A DNA stretch of 64,000 bases from Tillus elongatus (GCA_964006375.1 OZ023265.1:12597295-12661294); one strand, 5' to 3'; positions 27,690 to 39,716 are shown, numbered from the stretch's first letter. Translations and numbers: made by a program. The notes: generated by a model from the letters alone, not told the origin.

Positions 27690-29125
27690 CATATTCCCTA
27701 GTACAACCCGTCCCCAAGAAAGGATCCAAAGCGCTTCCTAGCAACTACAGCCCTATTTCTCTCCTTTCAGTCGTCTCTAAAGTGTTGGAAAAGTATATAA
27801 ACACCGAATTACTAAAATTTCTTGAAAAACACAGTCTAATCCACGACAGGCAGTATGGATTCCGCCAGCGCAGATCAACTGCCGACCTCCTTTCCTTTGT
27901 CATCCATTCTTGAAACAAGTCTATGGAACTACACGATAAATCACAGATTGTCGCTCTAAACATATCCAAAGCATTCGACCAGGTCTGGCACGCAGCGCTG
28001 CTTAATAAACTTTCGGCCTATGGCCTACCACCAAAACTGTGTACCTGAACAGCAAACTTCCTCTCCAACCGGAGCATTTCTGTTGTCGTGGATGGCCATT
28101 CCTCTAAACTGTATCCAATTAATGCAGGAGTCCCTCAAGGTTCAGCTTTAACCCCTATTTCGTTTCTTCTCCACATCAATGACCTTCTCTCTAGCACATC
28201 CAACCGAGTTCACAGTTACGCGGACGACAGCACTCTCCACTCAACTATACAATATTCTAAGCCTGTCTCTTTAGCCCAATTAGATGAGGATCGCAGACTC
28301 ATGGAGGGTTCTGTCTCTGTGGATCTCCAAAAAATATTAGACTGGGAAAGTAAAAATCTTGTACAATTCAACCCCACTATCTATCTCATAAGAGATACAC
28401 CAGCCCTAGACCCATCACAATGAACAACTAAGTTATTCAAAGTGATGAGTCCTTTTCACTTGTTGGCATTTTTGTGGATCGAAATCTCAATTGGCACCAA
28501 CATGTCACATCAATTTCAGAAGAGGCTGCTAAGAAATTAGGTTTCCTCTTCCGGGCTCGCAAATATTTTTCACCAACTAATCGGTATGCCTTGTATACTT
28601 CACAAATAAGGCCAAACCTCGAATACTGCTCCCACATCTGGGGTGCCGCTGCCCCTTTTACACTCCCTATCTTGGACTCCATTTAGAAGAGAGCTATACG
28701 TATCATTGGTGACCCTACCCTCACCCAAAGGCTTCCATCCCTTGTCCACCGACCTGCCGTTGCTGACCTCTCTCTCTCTCTCTCTCTCTCTTTTATCGAT
28801 ATCTGCACAGGCACTGCTCTGAGGAACTTTCTTCCATAGTTCCTCCACCTGCTGCCCCCAACAGATCTACCAGGGGAACAGAGCGAATGCACCCTTTTAC
28901 TGTCCAGGTCACCAGACATAGACCATCTTGTTATGTCCGCTCTTTTGTCCCGAGGACTTCCAAGTTGTGGAATTCCTTGCCGGCACAGGTTTTTTCTTCT
29001 CCTCCGAACCTCCAAACCTTCAAGTCCAGAATTAACAAATTTCCTCTTTCCTCCTTGTCGACACCAACGGTATGATAGTATTTAGGCTGTAAGCCCTCGT
29101 GGTGTGTTGTTGAAATATAAAAAAA
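27690..29125 (+). pseudogene. LINE family 1, copy D2, reverse transcriptase to 3' end
   Basis: It begins mid-element at ATATTCCCTAG, joined directly to copy D1. A 20-base segment (equivalent to TAACTGGAAAACTGCTCGAG) is missing at the join, between CCCTAG and TACAACCCGTCC. Reverse transcriptase, C-terminal region and 3' end (GCTGTAAGCCCTCGTGGTGT, then A-rich) are all present. They are interrupted by stops (27913, 28423, 28684) and a CT-repeat expansion at 28769-28790. Confidence 0.9.
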
Positions 29126-29510
29126 AATTGACTACACGGGTAGTTGATGAAGTACCAAATCCACCATCAAAAGCTAGTGAGATTTTCCACGATATCATCT
29201 GACAATGGAGATAAGGTTTTTATCGAAAACCTCACATTCGTCGAAAAATTAAAATATCTGGGAAACGGTAATAGCCAGGTATAGGGATCGTTGGAGTAAA
29301 TGAACCTTATTTTTCCCATAGAATTCAAACGTTGTCAAATACCGGGTGTTCCATAAGAAAAAACATAATTTTGAGGTCACACTTTTTTGGATCACCCTGT
29401 ATATTTGTAAATAATTTTAAGTTGTAGTTCTTTTCAACCTACACAATCTCCGTTGGAAATAATGAAAAATATAGACGTGAGAGCCCGTGGCGTATGTGGT
29501 GGGCCACCCT
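29126..29510. other. Intronic stretch with possible DNA-transposon end
   Basis: It contains GGGTGTTCCATAAG and TGGATCACCCTGTATATTTG. The CACCCTGTATA type of sequence often marks Tc1/mariner-like ends in insects. No coding sequence was found. Low confidence. Confidence 0.3.
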
Positions 29511-31284
<1,774 letters not shown>

Positions 31285-31482
31285 ACGCAAGATTTTTTGA
31301 TAATAGAGAGAAATCGATGCTAACACTTTCGAAAGAATTCTTCAAATGTGCGCGTACTAGGAACTCTAAAATCGATCTTCAAGGTCTGTGTAAATTTAAA
31401 GTATTAACTTTACTAATATGCCGTATAATAATAGTGTACAATTCTTATGAAAATTCGCTACTATAACGCACTTGCTGCGTCC
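31285..31482 (+). repeat. Short HINE-like copy without (TA)n expansion
   Basis: Left-block traces (ATAGAGAGAAATCGATG, TTCTTCAAATGTGCGCG, ACTAGGAACTC) lead within 200 bp to the right end ATGAAAATTCGCTACTATAA, then CGCACTTGCTGCGTCC. No TA array is present. Confidence 0.6.
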
Positions 31483-31552
31483 CTAAATGCTTTATTTTTA
31501 TATCAGTATATGTCGTTTAAGCGTAAACTATGACATTGTAGTGTAGCAAAAA

Positions 31553-31909
31553 GGAGCCTCGGTGGTCCAGGGGTAAGAACGTCTGCCTCTGAACCTAAGA
31601 GTACTGGGTTCGGTTCCCAGGGTTTCCCTTTCACTTTTTCAGTACAAGCTATAATAAATAACAGCAACTGAGGTTCTGGCATTGTATTTGAGCAAGTTGA
31701 ATGTCTACACATTCCGCCCTTCGGAGGGGGCATAAATCCGTCCGTCCCGTGTCCATGCAATGTTGGGCACGTTAAAGATCCCTACTCTCCTTACAGAAAG
31801 ACGGAGATTCGGCAAAATTTCCAGGACAGTGAGGTGAAACTGCTCCCTGGCGTCGGTGATTGGCCATAGTCGCGGAAATAGGCCGACATTAAAGTTTAAA
31901 AAAAAGTGT
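31553..31909 (+). mobile_element. tRNA-derived SINE
   Basis: The tRNA-like head has an A box TGGTCCAGGGG (31563-31573) and B box GGTTCGGTTCC (31608-31618), correctly spaced for a Pol III promoter. A body follows containing GGGCACGTTAAAGATCCC, which resembles central domains conserved among animal SINEs. It closes at GACATTAAAGTTT and an A run (31900). Exact SINE superfamily is uncertain. Confidence 0.7.
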
Positions 31910-32217
31910 ACCAAAAGGAAAATGTTGTAGAGTACGAACAGAAGCTGCAGAACTGGCAAATGAAATGCTGGGCAGAATTTCGGGAAATATAAAAAAACGA
32001 GAAGGACTTGTTTAGAGATGATTGGTGGCAATATAAACATTTGATGAACAGAAAAGAAAAACGAGACTTGAAATGAGAAGTTTGGGTTATATAAATGTTT
32101 AAAGGCAACCAACAAGCTGGATTGTTACTGATAATCGGCAATCAGTCCAGTTTGCAAAACAGAAGGAAACAAGAAACCACAGAGAAGGCTTTCACACATG
32201 TAGGGGAAGTACGGCTG

Positions 32218-32624
32218 TGATGGCACACCGGCTATGTTGGCACACCTCTGATATTCACCACTTCTTATGCAGCCAGCGATACAAACGTGTACTGTACTTG
32301 AGTAGTGTGATGCGAAAGCTGCGCCGCGTAATTTTAATCATCATAGTTTAACTCATAAACTTTATACAATAAAAAATATATTTTGGTAAGCTTCAAGTTC
32401 ATTTTTGTATGTTCTAGTATGACTAATAATTCACTTAAATTTAAAGGTAAAATACTTTTATAGCTACTAAATTGTTTCGTTGTGCCTAACCTATAATGTG
32501 GCATGTTTGCACGTTATTTATTTACACGGTTGCCGTTCTCTATTCAATTTTCTAAAGTAAAGGGATTTCGGCTATGATGGCACACCAATAATTGGTTATG
32601 ATGGCATAGTGTGCCATCATAGCC
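32218..32624. promoter_or_regulatory. Subterminal TATGATGGCACAC motifs, 5' side of pogo-like element
   Basis: Variants of (C/T)TATGATGGCACAC occur at 32218 (in the terminal repeat), 32233, 32572 and 32596. A reverse-oriented copy lies at 32609-32622 (GTGTGCCATCATAG). Repeated subterminal motifs of this kind often serve as transposase binding sites. That role is inferred here. Confidence 0.65.
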
Positions 32625-32719
32625 AAACCATCAACATTATTGATTAAATATAATTCGCTTAGTAAAAGATATTATCGTTGTATTGCAGCCATTAACCCCC
32701 CCCCCCCCCTCTTGAAATC

Positions 32720-34540
32720 ATGAACAACAAAAAGCAAAAAATTGATAGGCAGAGCTGGTCTGAGGAGAATATGAACCAAGCAATCAAAGCTGTCCGGTCT
32801 AAAGAAATGGGATGGAAATTGGCTTCCAAAACATTTAATGTACCGAAAAGTACTCTAAGGCGAAGAGCAGAGGACAAAAATAAAGTATTACGTGGTAGCA
32901 AAAAGGGTTTTTTAGGCGGAAGTGTTAAAGTTTTCTCCGATGAAGTTGAAATGCAACTAGTTAATCACGTAAAATCGTTGGAATCTAGATTTTTTGGCTT
33001 GACGTGTTCTGATTTAAGAAAACTGGCATTTGAATTAGCTGAAAAGATGAAATGCAAACACAGTTTTAACCAAGAAAAGCGAATGGCTGGATGGGACTGG
33101 TTTCATGCTTTTGTAAAAAGGAATCCGTCGATTAGTTTAAGGCAGCCTGAGGCCACATCACTAGCGCGGGCGCAAGCCTTTAATAAAGTTACAATAAGCA
33201 AGTATTTTACTACCCTTAAAATTATTATAGATCAATACAAGTTTGAGCCTGACCAGATTTATAATATGGATGAATCGGGATTATCGACCGTACAATCAAG
33301 AACGGATAAAATTTTGGCCTCAAAAGGACGAAAACAAGTAGGGTCGGTAACGAGTGCAGAAAGAGGACAACATTTTACTGTTGTATGCTCCATCAATGCC
33401 CTTGGAAATTACATACCTCCTGCTATAATTTTCCCGAGAAAAAACATGAAACAGGAGTTGTTGGATAATGCGCCCCCAGGGTGCGTTGGATTCCCTCAAG
33501 AAAGTGGTTGGATGACTGGGCAAGTTTTCTTTTTTTGGCTAAAACATTTTATTAAATTTGCAAAACCCTCAGCTGAAAAGAAGATTCTATTACTTCTCGA
33601 TGGCCATTCCAGCCACAAACACCTAGACGTGCTAGAGTTCGCAAAGCAAAATAATATAATTTTGTTTTGCTTTCCACCACACTGCACCCATAGGGTGCAG
33701 CCATTAGATGTTAGCTTCTATGGCCCTCTAACTACTTACTATAATCAGGCTCTTAGAAGGTGGCTACATACTCATCCTGGTCGAACAGTAACTCACTTTC
33801 AAGTTGGTCACTTATTCGCAGAAGCCTATACTCAAGCTGCTACCGTCGCCAATGCTGTTAATGGCTTTCGAAAAACAGGGATATGCCCATTTAATGAAGA
33901 TATATTCCCTGACTGGCAATTCCTTCCTTCAGAAACAACCAATGTGGCAGAAGACAATTTATCATCTACTTCAGGAGAACCATCACAGTCTTCAGTGCAA
34001 GAAGTAACATTACTACAATCCAAAGCGTCTACTTCATGCAATAATCAAGTTAACCATGCTGAAGATGAACAATCTTTTCAAAGAGATGAAGAGTTACCTA
34101 AAACTACAACTGAAGGTGATATACAGGAAGATGTTAATTGTTCAGTTCTAATATCACAAATATCTCCTGTTCCGCAAGTAACTTCTCGACAAAAGCGAAA
34201 AAGAAAAGGCGGCGAGGTAGGAGTATTAAATACAACACCTGACATTGATATGGCAAAAGCAAGACACGATGAGAAGAAAATCGTTGAACAACGAAAAGCT
34301 GCTCGCTCTGCAAAGAAAGTGTTGAAAATACAGGAAGATGATGATGAACCAGAAGAACCTTTCCCAGCAGACGAGGAAGAGGATGATGTGGGTTGCATAT
34401 ATTGCAATTCTTTATTTTCATTATCCAGGCCAAAGGAACCCTGGATCCAGTGCCAACATTGCAAGAAGTGGTGCCACAATGCATGTGCAGGTATCGACAG
34501 AAAAACTAAGATGTTCATCTGTGAATTATGCAGTGACTAA
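32720..34540 (+). CDS. Pogo/Tigger-like transposase with C-terminal PHD-type finger, intact
   Basis: 606 residues, uninterrupted. N terminus: a pipsqueak/CENP-B-type helix-turn-helix (about 12-55, with GWKLASKTFNVPKSTLRRR) and a second CENP-B-type DNA-binding segment (about 70-140, with GWDWFHAFVKRNPSI). Catalytic core: DDE_1 superfamily, with the three acidic residues visible as D184 (YNMDESGL), D294 (LLLDGHSSH) and D330 (HRVQPLDVSFYGP), so D294 and D330 are 35 residues apart. An acidic/basic linker (about 400-555) ends in an EED-rich stretch. The C terminus (557-606) is a zinc finger with C-x2-C, WIQC-x2-C, WCHNAC and ICELC, of PHD type. It would cut and paste its own element in the nucleus. 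A C run precedes the ATG by about 10 bases. This is transposon-encoded and not a host gene, unless domestication is shown. Confidence 0.93.
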   Translation: MNNKKQKIDRQSWSEENMNQAIKAVRSKEMGWKLASKTFNVPKSTLRRRAEDKNKVLRGSKKGFLGGSVKVFSDEVEMQLVNHVKSLESRFFGLTCSDLRKLAFELAEKMKCKHSFNQEKRMAGWDWFHAFVKRNPSISLRQPEATSLARAQAFNKVTISKYFTTLKIIIDQYKFEPDQIYNMDESGLSTVQSRTDKILASKGRKQVGSVTSAERGQHFTVVCSINALGNYIPPAIIFPRKNMKQELLDNAPPGCVGFPQESGWMTGQVFFFWLKHFIKFAKPSAEKKILLLLDGHSSHKHLDVLEFAKQNNIILFCFPPHCTHRVQPLDVSFYGPLTTYYNQALRRWLHTHPGRTVTHFQVGHLFAEAYTQAATVANAVNGFRKTGICPFNEDIFPDWQFLPSETTNVAEDNLSSTSGEPSQSSVQEVTLLQSKASTSCNNQVNHAEDEQSFQRDEELPKTTTEGDIQEDVNCSVLISQISPVPQVTSRQKRKRKGGEVGVLNTTPDIDMAKARHDEKKIVEQRKAARSAKKVLKIQEDDDEPEEPFPADEEEDDVGCIYCNSLFSLSRPKEPWIQCQHCKKWCHNACAGIDRKTKMFICELCSD

Positions 34541-34800
34541 ATTCCCTACCGTTTTCAATGATTTTAAATTACATTGTTTTATATGAAAATTATTTAATTT
34601 TTTTCGACGAGTATATCATAATGACAGTTTATTTATTGTATTCTTAATATATTAGTGCAAAAACAGATTTTATATCTTCAATAACTTTTATGATTTCCTG
34701 AATTTTTTCCTTAAATGACATTATATAACAGGTTTACTTTAACAAAATGTTTTATTATGAATTTCAAATAACATATCATTTAAATTAATTGAAAGCTGTT

Positions 34801-34844
34801 AGTGTGCCATCATATCTGAACATGTGCAGATATGATGGCACACC
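34801..34844. promoter_or_regulatory. Subterminal TATGATGGCACAC motifs, 3' side of pogo-like element
   Basis: GTGTGCCATCATATC (34802-34816) and GATATGATGGCACACC (34829-34844) face each other as an inverted pair, mirroring the pair at 32594-32622 on the other side of the gene. Confidence 0.65.
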
Positions 34845-35026
34845 ACACAACTCACATAAATTTAATTCTCCCCGGTTTACATAAATGTTTAGAAATAATT
34901 TATTTATTATTAGTTAGTAAACACTTTATTACACATATAACTGCAAATATACCTTAATTATCACAAATTTAACGCAAGTTACAAGTGATCAAAAAAAAGG
35001 GGGCCATCACAGCCGTACTTCCCCTA

Positions 35027-35608
35027 CGTCGTAGGTACCTCCTAAATACAGTTTGTGTCCGTTTAACACTCCTAAAATATGAATATAATTATTAAAGATT
35101 TATATTTCCTTTCCGCTAAAGACCAATTTTCACTTGAATTCATTATTATATTAAGAAAGACTATAAAAACAGTTCCTAGAATTGAAAACTCGATATTCAT
35201 TAACTGAATTAAACGGAATAAAATGCATTGATTGTTGCTTTAATATAAATTCTAATTTTATTGTTCTCTTGTGTATCAAACGATGTTATTACGTAACTGC
35301 CTAAATTGAAACGATCGTAATTCATCCTGTCTATTAACTGCTGCTGTAAGAAACGACATACGCAACTAATATTATCGATTAATGGTTGAATTTGGTTAAA
35401 TATCTTTCAGTTTAATCTGTCGAAACTATTAAGAGACGATGAATGAAATTAGTTTCACCTTGTATGTATTATGTTTCTCGAGTGTAATGATTTTCTTCTC
35501 GTGGAAATTCGTTTATGTGTGCTACAACCTGTTGAATTAACTTTCCTTCTCGAATCTTTAAACATGTTTTGCCTGATTTTTTCCTCTCTACCAATCCCTA
35601 CACTTTAT
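35027..35608. other. Intron 1, nothing recognised
   Basis: AT-rich intronic DNA between the pogo-like element and a SINE. No recognisable content. Confidence 0.35.
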
Positions 35609-35789
35609 GTTTTTTTTATTTATTTAATATTATTGGCTGCGGCATCTCAGGCCATTAGCATATTCATTTCCCATCATTCAATATTTTTACAAATTTTCCA
35701 GACAAAGTCAACTTGGCTCGCCCAGGAATCGAACCCGGGACCTCTCGCTTAGCAGGCTGGCACCTAGCAACCTGCGCCACGAGGGCGTC
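35609..35789 (-). mobile_element. tRNA-derived SINE (minus strand)
   Basis: On the minus strand GCCCTCGTGGCGCAGGTTG (A-box region) is followed by CTGCTAAGCG and a perfect B box GGTTCGATTCC. A roughly 100-bp body and an A-rich tail (35609-35626) come next. The acceptor-stem halves do not pair properly, so this is a SINE head rather than a working tRNA gene. The head resembles a serine tRNA with anticodon GCT. Confidence 0.65.
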
Positions 35790-35847
35790 ACTTTATGGTT
35801 AGAATGTAAAAAATACTGAAAAATATCTTAGGACTTACTTGCCTTTT

Positions 35848-35954
35848 TTTCAAAAGAAAATTCACTAATAAGATCTCGACTTTTAAGTTTTGAAAAAATG
35901 TCTTCAAATCAGCGCAATCTAGCACCCCTAGAACACATATCCGGGGTCAGTTTG

Positions 35955-36034
<80 letters not shown>

Positions 36035-37075
36035 CAATAAGTCCCTGACTTTTTGAATGAAACACAGGTTTTTTGACAAAAAATCATTTTATTTCTCAAC
36101 ATAGTCTCCTTTCAGCTCTATACACTTCGTCCCACGTTTATACAATTTTTTATCCCCTCCAAAAAATAAAATTTGTCGAGGTCCTCAAAATAGATATTTG
36201 TTTGTGAGATGATTTCATCATTGGAGTCAAATCTCTTTCCACCGAGCCATTTATTTAAGTTTGGAAACAAGAAATAGTCACTCGGGTCTAAATCCGGAGA
36301 ATAGGTTGGATGAGGGAGCAATTCGTAGCCCAATTTATGCAATTTCGCCATGGAGACTACACATGTGTGCACCCTTGCATTCACTTGGTGGAAAAGACGT
36401 TTTTCTTGGCCAAATGCGGACGTTTTTTCTTCAAATCGTCATTGAATCGGTCCAATAAGATGGTATAATATTCGACGTTGATTGTTCTTCCATTTTGAAG
36501 GTAATCAATCTGGATTATACCGCGTGCATCCCAAAAAACGGTCGCCATGACTTTATTGGCTTACAAACCCACCTTGGCCTTTTTCGGCGCCCATTCGCAT
36601 GGAGAAACCCACTGTTTTTACTGCTGCTTGGTCTTTGGTGTGTTGTGGTGAATCCATGTTTCGTCCACGGTTACGAAACGGCGCAAAAACTCGTCCCTAT
36701 TGCGGTTGAATAACGTCAAACACTCCTTCGAAGTTGTCACATGATTGCGTTTTTGGTGGATTGTGAGCAAACGCTGCACCCATCTTGCGGATAGCTTTCT
36801 CATACCCAAGTGATCATGCAAAATCGAATCCACTGAGCCATGTGATATGCCTATGGCTTCCACAATCTCCCGCACATCCAATCTCCGATCGGCCAACACC
36901 ACATCGTGAATTTTTTGAATTGTTTCGGGTGTAGAGACCTCAACTGGGCGTCCAGAACGTTCGGCGTCATTTGTGCTTGTACGGCCGCAACGAAATTCAG
37001 TAAACCACTTTTTTACCATGGAAAATTTAAAATATTTTTATGAAAATTCTCTAACATAAGGCACTTGCTGCGTCC
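35848..37075 (+). repeat. HINE-like repeat interrupted at its (TA)n by a mariner
   Basis: The left block (AAAATTCACTAATAAGATCT, then ATATCCGGGGTCAGTTT) runs into (TA)n 35959-36030. A mariner remnant occupies 36031 to about 37025. The right terminus follows (TATTTTTATGAAAATTCTCT, then AACATAAGGCACTTGCTGCG). Most of the usual right-hand block is missing. Confidence 0.65.
36031..37025 (-). pseudogene. Mariner transposon remnant with mutated catalytic site
   Basis: Minus-strand mariner transposase. The N-terminal half is open at 37019-36618 (VKKWFTEFRCGRTSTNDAER, then HEADED-type linker and VTVDETWIHH with the first catalytic Asp). The C-terminal half is open at 36384-36118 (VNARVHT, SPDLDPSDYFLFPNL with the third Asp). 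The second catalytic residue, expected in HQDNARVHT, is Val (GTG) here. The frame is also lost between 36618 and 36384. The 3' inverted repeat GGGTCAATAAGTCCCTGACT (36031) abuts the (TA)n array. The 5' end of the transposon, including its start and other inverted repeat, is missing. It cannot transpose itself. Confidence 0.9.
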
Positions 37076-37624
37076 AGATGTGTTTATTATCCACTATATT
37101 TACTTTGTTTTAGGCACATGAATACCTAATTATTTCCATTATTTAGTTACGAAACCCGATAACAGGCTACGTACCTACTTCAGGTGATAAAGCCTATTTT
37201 TTTATTTTCACGGCAACTTATCATATTTTCATGGCCATGCGCTCGATTATTTTAATGGTTTTATGGCTTGTTATAGTAAATTAAACGTTATTGTGTTCTG
37301 TTCCCATTAAAATTACTTTTAGCGGAAGTAATAGAATCTAATATGCTTAATATACTAAAAAATTAGGCATAATCAAACATAACTGTTTGATCGTGTAGTT
37401 GTTAGCCATTGTTCAAATATTAAAAAAACATAAAAGCTTTTATTTATGTATTTACACTACGCTGATAAATGTTTATATTACCCTAGCAACTTATTACAAA
37501 CAAACCAGCTTTAAAAAATTCTACAACAAATTAAAGACGCAGAAAGAAAGCAGTTGATTAAGAATTTGCCTCGTCAGTTACAAAACATATGACATAGGGG
37601 ACTCAAAACTTCATTTTAAAATTG
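37076..37624. other. Intron 1, nothing recognised
   Basis: AT-rich filler between the mariner-interrupted repeat and the Ac-like MITE. Confidence 0.35.
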
Positions 37625-37632
37625 GCGTGAAC

Positions 37633-38102
37633 TAGGGATGCCGATTCTGAATCGATATTTTCGAGAAAAAACATCGATTTTACTAATCGATTTTGAATGT
37701 TGCGATTTATATTTGAAAGCGAACATTTTCGAAACTTCGATCTCTCGATCTTTTAATATATTTAAACAACAAATTTGGTTCTGGATTTTCAAATCTTGAT
37801 TTTAACAGTCTTTGATTGGTAGCAAAGGACAAACTACATCAACAGTGGGCTTAGCTAACATGAATAGTTTGTTTCGTACTTAGTAGTAGTAGGTGGTGAA
37901 ATATGTAAAACAGAACTTGAAGGCGCTGTAAATTAGAAATGACACGACAATTATAAGTTAAATGCTTCTTTTTAGATAATTGAAATAAAAACGATTTCCA
38001 CAGAGTCGATCTTTCTTTCGATTTAATCATGGATGGATCTTTTTCGTGTCGATCTAGATCGATTTGCAAAATCGATCTTTTTCCAAAAGATCGGCATCCC
38101 TA
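37633..38102. mobile_element. Ac-type hAT MITE, 470 bp
   Basis: Terminal inverted repeats TAGGGATGCCGAT (37633) and ATCGGCATCCCTA (ending 38102) resemble the TAGGGATG ends of Ac-type hAT elements. The flanking 8-bp repeats are GCGTGAAC (37625-37632) and GTGTGAAC (38103-38110), with one difference. The interior has many ATCGATTT-type motifs and no coding capacity, so movement would depend on a transposase encoded elsewhere. Confidence 0.88.
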
Positions 38103-38482
38103 GTGTGAACCGATTTCTAAGATTCTATTGACTGATAGATATTCTCCGTAACAGAAGTCTGCGCTGTTTCAATTCTCTCTCACTATCCAATTAGTGTGTT
38201 AAAGTCAATATATCAGCTTTCTGTTGGAGCATGAAAATTTACAATACTAATACTAATCATCTTATCTTCCGCCTTAATTCTCATAGAACATAATCCGTCT
38301 GATTTTGATTTGAAATATTTAACTCTTCCCTGTAGTAACTTTTCGCCCATTAAAAATCCGACTCCCTATCTTCTACTATCGCTACCACAAGATATACACC
38401 TTATGAATATCGTTTCCTTTCCAATCACTTTCCTGCAACGCCACTATTTGCATGTTATATTTCTTGAGTTTTGTAAAAGTCT
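38103..38482. other. Intron 1, nothing recognised
   Basis: Short intronic filler between the Ac-type MITE and the next repeat. Confidence 0.3.
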
Positions 38483-38787
38483 GGACGCAGCAAGTGCGTT
38501 ATGGAAGTTAATTTTTATACCAATGCTTTTAATAGTAAATATGTCTCTCTAACGCAAGCAGTCATCAATCTGGTTACCGGTATAACCTATGTAGTAGAAA
38601 CAATGCATCATATTTTATCAAAATAACTTATTGTTGGAAACGTACAAAAATTATCCGAAAATAAACTTAAGATGTTTCCAACAAAACTGGTTACCTAGCC
38701 AATAAACCTTGGGTTAATAGCAAATTGAGTTATTGAAATTTAAAGAATTTAATGAAAATTCGCTACCAAAACGCACTTACTGCGTCT
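38483..38787. mobile_element. 305-bp element with HINE-like hairpin termini at both ends
   Basis: It starts GGACGCAGCAAGTGCGTTAT and ends with the near reverse complement ACGCACTTACTGCGTC. The interior (CAAAATAACTTATTGTTGGA, then GTACAAAAATTATCCG) matches the elements at 45355-45665 and 45012-45279, so it is a discrete repeated unit with long inverted ends. Confidence 0.8.
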
Positions 38788-38792
38788 CGATT

Positions 38793-39060
38793 TATTTTCT
38801 TACAAACGTTCATCATATTTCGGTAAAAAATGCAAAAATGCAAGAATATAAGTTGGTATAAAAGTATATATGTTCGAAAACAAAAATTTTAGGTATCACC
38901 AACGACTTATGGGACACCTTGTGATTGTCAAACTAATTTTATAGGATGCAGCTCAAGACACCTTATAATTAACGTATACAACTTTTTCTCGTATCTTGTA
39001 TAATAACAGTTATATTGAGCTTTACCGTAGAAATGCGTTACTCTGTATATATGTAAACAA
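38793..39060. repeat. Repeat segment adjoining the hairpin-ended elements
   Basis: The same sequence (ATTTATTTTCTTACAAACGT, GACACCTTGTGATTGTC, TATCTTGTATAATAACAG) adjoins the hairpin-ended unit here, at 45666-45940, and in reverse at 25440-25760. In all three places it lies on the same side of the unit. Confidence 0.65.
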
Positions 39061-39195
39061 ATAAAAACTGAAACTAAACCCGGATATAGATTCTAGGGAG
39101 GCATAGTTTGCGCTCATTTGAAGAAAACTTTTTAAAATTCAAGTCGCGGTCTCCTCATTAAAGCATTTTTTCTACGCAGATTAACTAAACATTAT
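39061..39195 (-). repeat. HINE-like left block with unexpanded TA core (minus)
   Basis: AATAAAAACTGAAACTAAAC, then CCGGATATAG and TTTGCGCTCATTTGAAGAAA and TCTCCTCATTAAAG are the left block in reverse. Only TGTATATATGTA stands at the usual (TA)n position. Confidence 0.6.
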
Positions 39196-39676
39196 AGACC
39201 GTTACGCGGACGACGACAGCACCCTTCACTCAAATATACAATATTCTAAGCCTGCCTCTTTAGCTCAATTAGATGAGGATTGCAGACTCATGGAGGGTTC
39301 TGTCTCTGTGGAAAAAATATTAGACTGGGGAAGAAGAAATCTTGTACAATTCAACTCCACCGAATCTCAGTCTTGCTTTCTATCTCATGAGAGATACACC
39401 AGCCCTAGACCCATCAAAATGAACAACCAAGTTATTCAAAGTAATGAGTCCTTTTCACTTGTTGGCATTTCTGTGGATCGAAATCTCAAGCGGCTGCCAA
39501 GAAATTAGGTTTCCTCTTCCGGGCTCGCAAATACTTTTCACCAGCTAATCTCTATACTTTATATATACTTCACAAATAAGTCCAAACCTCGAATACTGCA
39601 CCCACATCTGGGGTGCCGCTGCCGCTTCTACACTCGCTTTCCTGGACTCCATTCAGAAGAGAGCTATACGTCTCAT
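39196..39676 (+). pseudogene. LINE family 1, copy E, short fragment
   Basis: It starts at the catalytic box (TACGCGGACGACGACAGC, with an extra codon-size insertion) and ends at GAGCTATACGTCTCATC. Internal deletions are visible: DLQK is missing after SVSVE, and the N-W-H-Q-H-V block is missing after VDRNL. Only 39290-39508 remains open. Confidence 0.88.
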
Positions 39677-39716
39677 CTTCTTAAAAAATTTTAAGAACAT
39701 TTTTCTCGAAAACGGT

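Larger units (their letters stand above)
32203..35024 (+). mobile_element. Complete pogo-like DNA transposon
   Basis: It is bounded by inverted repeats beginning GGGGAAGTACGGCTGTGATG (32203) and ending with the reverse complement at 35024. A TA dinucleotide lies on each side (32201-32202 and 35025-35026), the target duplication of the Tc1/mariner/pogo group. The element is 2822 bp long and carries one uninterrupted transposase gene plus internal copies of TATGATGGCACAC near both ends. It lies in sense orientation in intron 1 of gene B. Intact ends and an intact gene make it the best candidate for a recently active element in the window. Confidence 0.95.

Noticed and set aside
31553..31630. 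A functional tRNA gene on the plus strand
   Set aside because: Only the Pol III boxes are convincing; the cloverleaf does not close and a SINE body follows.
33832..34518. Minus-strand frames (34518-34078 and others) across the pogo transposase
   Set aside because: They are shadows of the real plus-strand transposase; their serine-rich stretches mirror its acidic linker.
35720..35789. A functional tRNA-Ser(GCT) gene on the minus strand
   Set aside because: The B box is perfect, but the acceptor-stem halves do not pair and a SINE-like body with A-rich tail follows.
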